Of a DNA stretch of 6,023 bases, positions 5,819 to 6,023 are shown in pieces (position 1 is the stretch's first letter; each line of letters opens with the position of its first letter). Position numbers and translations under genes: made by a program. Under the pieces are notes generated by a model that was not told the DNA's origin, ran no database searches, and was given only the letters and a program-made list of their open reading frames with translations. Origin of the DNA: an uncultured Verrucomicrobiota bacterium (GTDB lineage: Bacteria > Verrucomicrobiota > Kiritimatiellia > RFP12 > UBA1067); contig CAMPAA010000192.1 in the NCBI GenBank assembly GCA_946631345.1, positions 1 to 6,023 of the forward strand. The letters run 5' to 3'.

Positions 5819-6023
5819 ATGATGCTATATAGCAGATATAATAGTCACTTGTTGCGAAATATGGGCAAAGGTTTTGTGCATGGTAGTTGCTTGATTTATG
5901 TTATGTCCTTATTCGTTTTTGCTCCAGTTACATGTGCCTTGGCGCAATGTTCTTGGCGCACGGCAGGATATGCAACTCGGCTATATCGTTCTAAAAGCGA
6001 TGAATCGCAGTCAAGGGCTTTGC
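5819..6023 (+). CDS. Secreted protein of unknown function, N-terminal part
   Basis: An open frame starts at ATG 5819 and runs without a stop to the window edge (68 codons seen). A second ATG at 5822 is possible, but the spacing slightly favours the first. The N terminus looks like a rather long signal peptide: a basic n-region to about residue 22 (Arg6, Arg13, Lys17), a hydrophobic core at about 24-38 (CLIYVMSLFVFAPV) and a signal peptidase I site ALA before Gln43. The visible mature part (QCSWRTAGYATRLYRSK...) is polar, and I do not recognise it. G+C is about 43 % by my count, against more than 60 % in neighbouring genes, and codon choice is accordingly AT-richer (tat, att, aat, gtt, tta). 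This could mean recent acquisition or a relaxed surface-protein gene. It is divergent from the GH20 gene across 177 bp. The class of secreted protein cannot be told from this fragment. Confidence 0.7.
   Translation, partial: MMLYSRYNSHLLRNMGKGFVHGSCLIYVMSLFVFAPVTCALAQCSWRTAGYATRLYRSKSDESQSRAL

Overview
The window is a mostly ordinary, gene-dense stretch of GC-rich bacterial chromosome. By eye it is above 60 % G+C, except for the last ~200 bases, which are about 43 % by my count. The gene set (NadC, a HAD phosphatase, ComF, RNase HIII, a lipoprotein GH20 hexosaminidase) together with GC-rich Gram-negative-type signals is compatible with the PVC superphylum, for example Verrucomicrobiota or Kiritimatiellota from an animal gut. 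That is a weak guess: no rRNA or other marker gene is present to fix taxonomy.

Layout. Bases 1-79 hold nothing I can support. A promoter at 80-115 reads into a four-gene plus-strand operon: an 80-residue single-pass membrane protein of unknown function (116-358), quinolinate phosphoribosyltransferase nadC (373-1290), a HAD-family phosphatase (1287-1988) and a ComF-type phosphoribosyltransferase (1964-2632). The last three are joined by 4-nt and 25-nt overlaps and are probably translationally coupled. A fresh promoter in the 46-nt gap drives rnhC, encoding RNase HIII (2679-3722). rnhC converges on a minus-strand GH20 beta-hexosaminidase lipoprotein gene (3716-5641). The two reading frames overlap by 7 bp, and both stop codons lie in one small hairpin. 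A 177-bp divergent intergenic region carries the GH20 promoter on the minus strand and a promoter plus perfect Shine-Dalgarno for a plus-strand secreted protein gene (5819 to the window end, incomplete) of clearly lower G+C.

How the genes fit together. NadC makes nicotinate mononucleotide from quinolinate and PRPP. ComF carries a PRPP-binding fold, and the HAD protein is the kind of small phosphatase that acts on sugar phosphates or nucleotides, so the operon has a loose PRPP/nucleotide theme. RNase HIII is a housekeeping enzyme for RNA:DNA hybrids. The GH20 enzyme is envelope-anchored and would release terminal N-acetylhexosamines from glycans.

The most interesting signal is regulatory. All four promoters I can see share one module: a TGn-extended -10 box followed by a 7-nt GC-rich discriminator. 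At two of them (the small membrane protein and GH20) the ATG follows the discriminator immediately, which predicts leaderless mRNAs. I saw no CRISPR array, mobile element, tRNA, rRNA or defence system.
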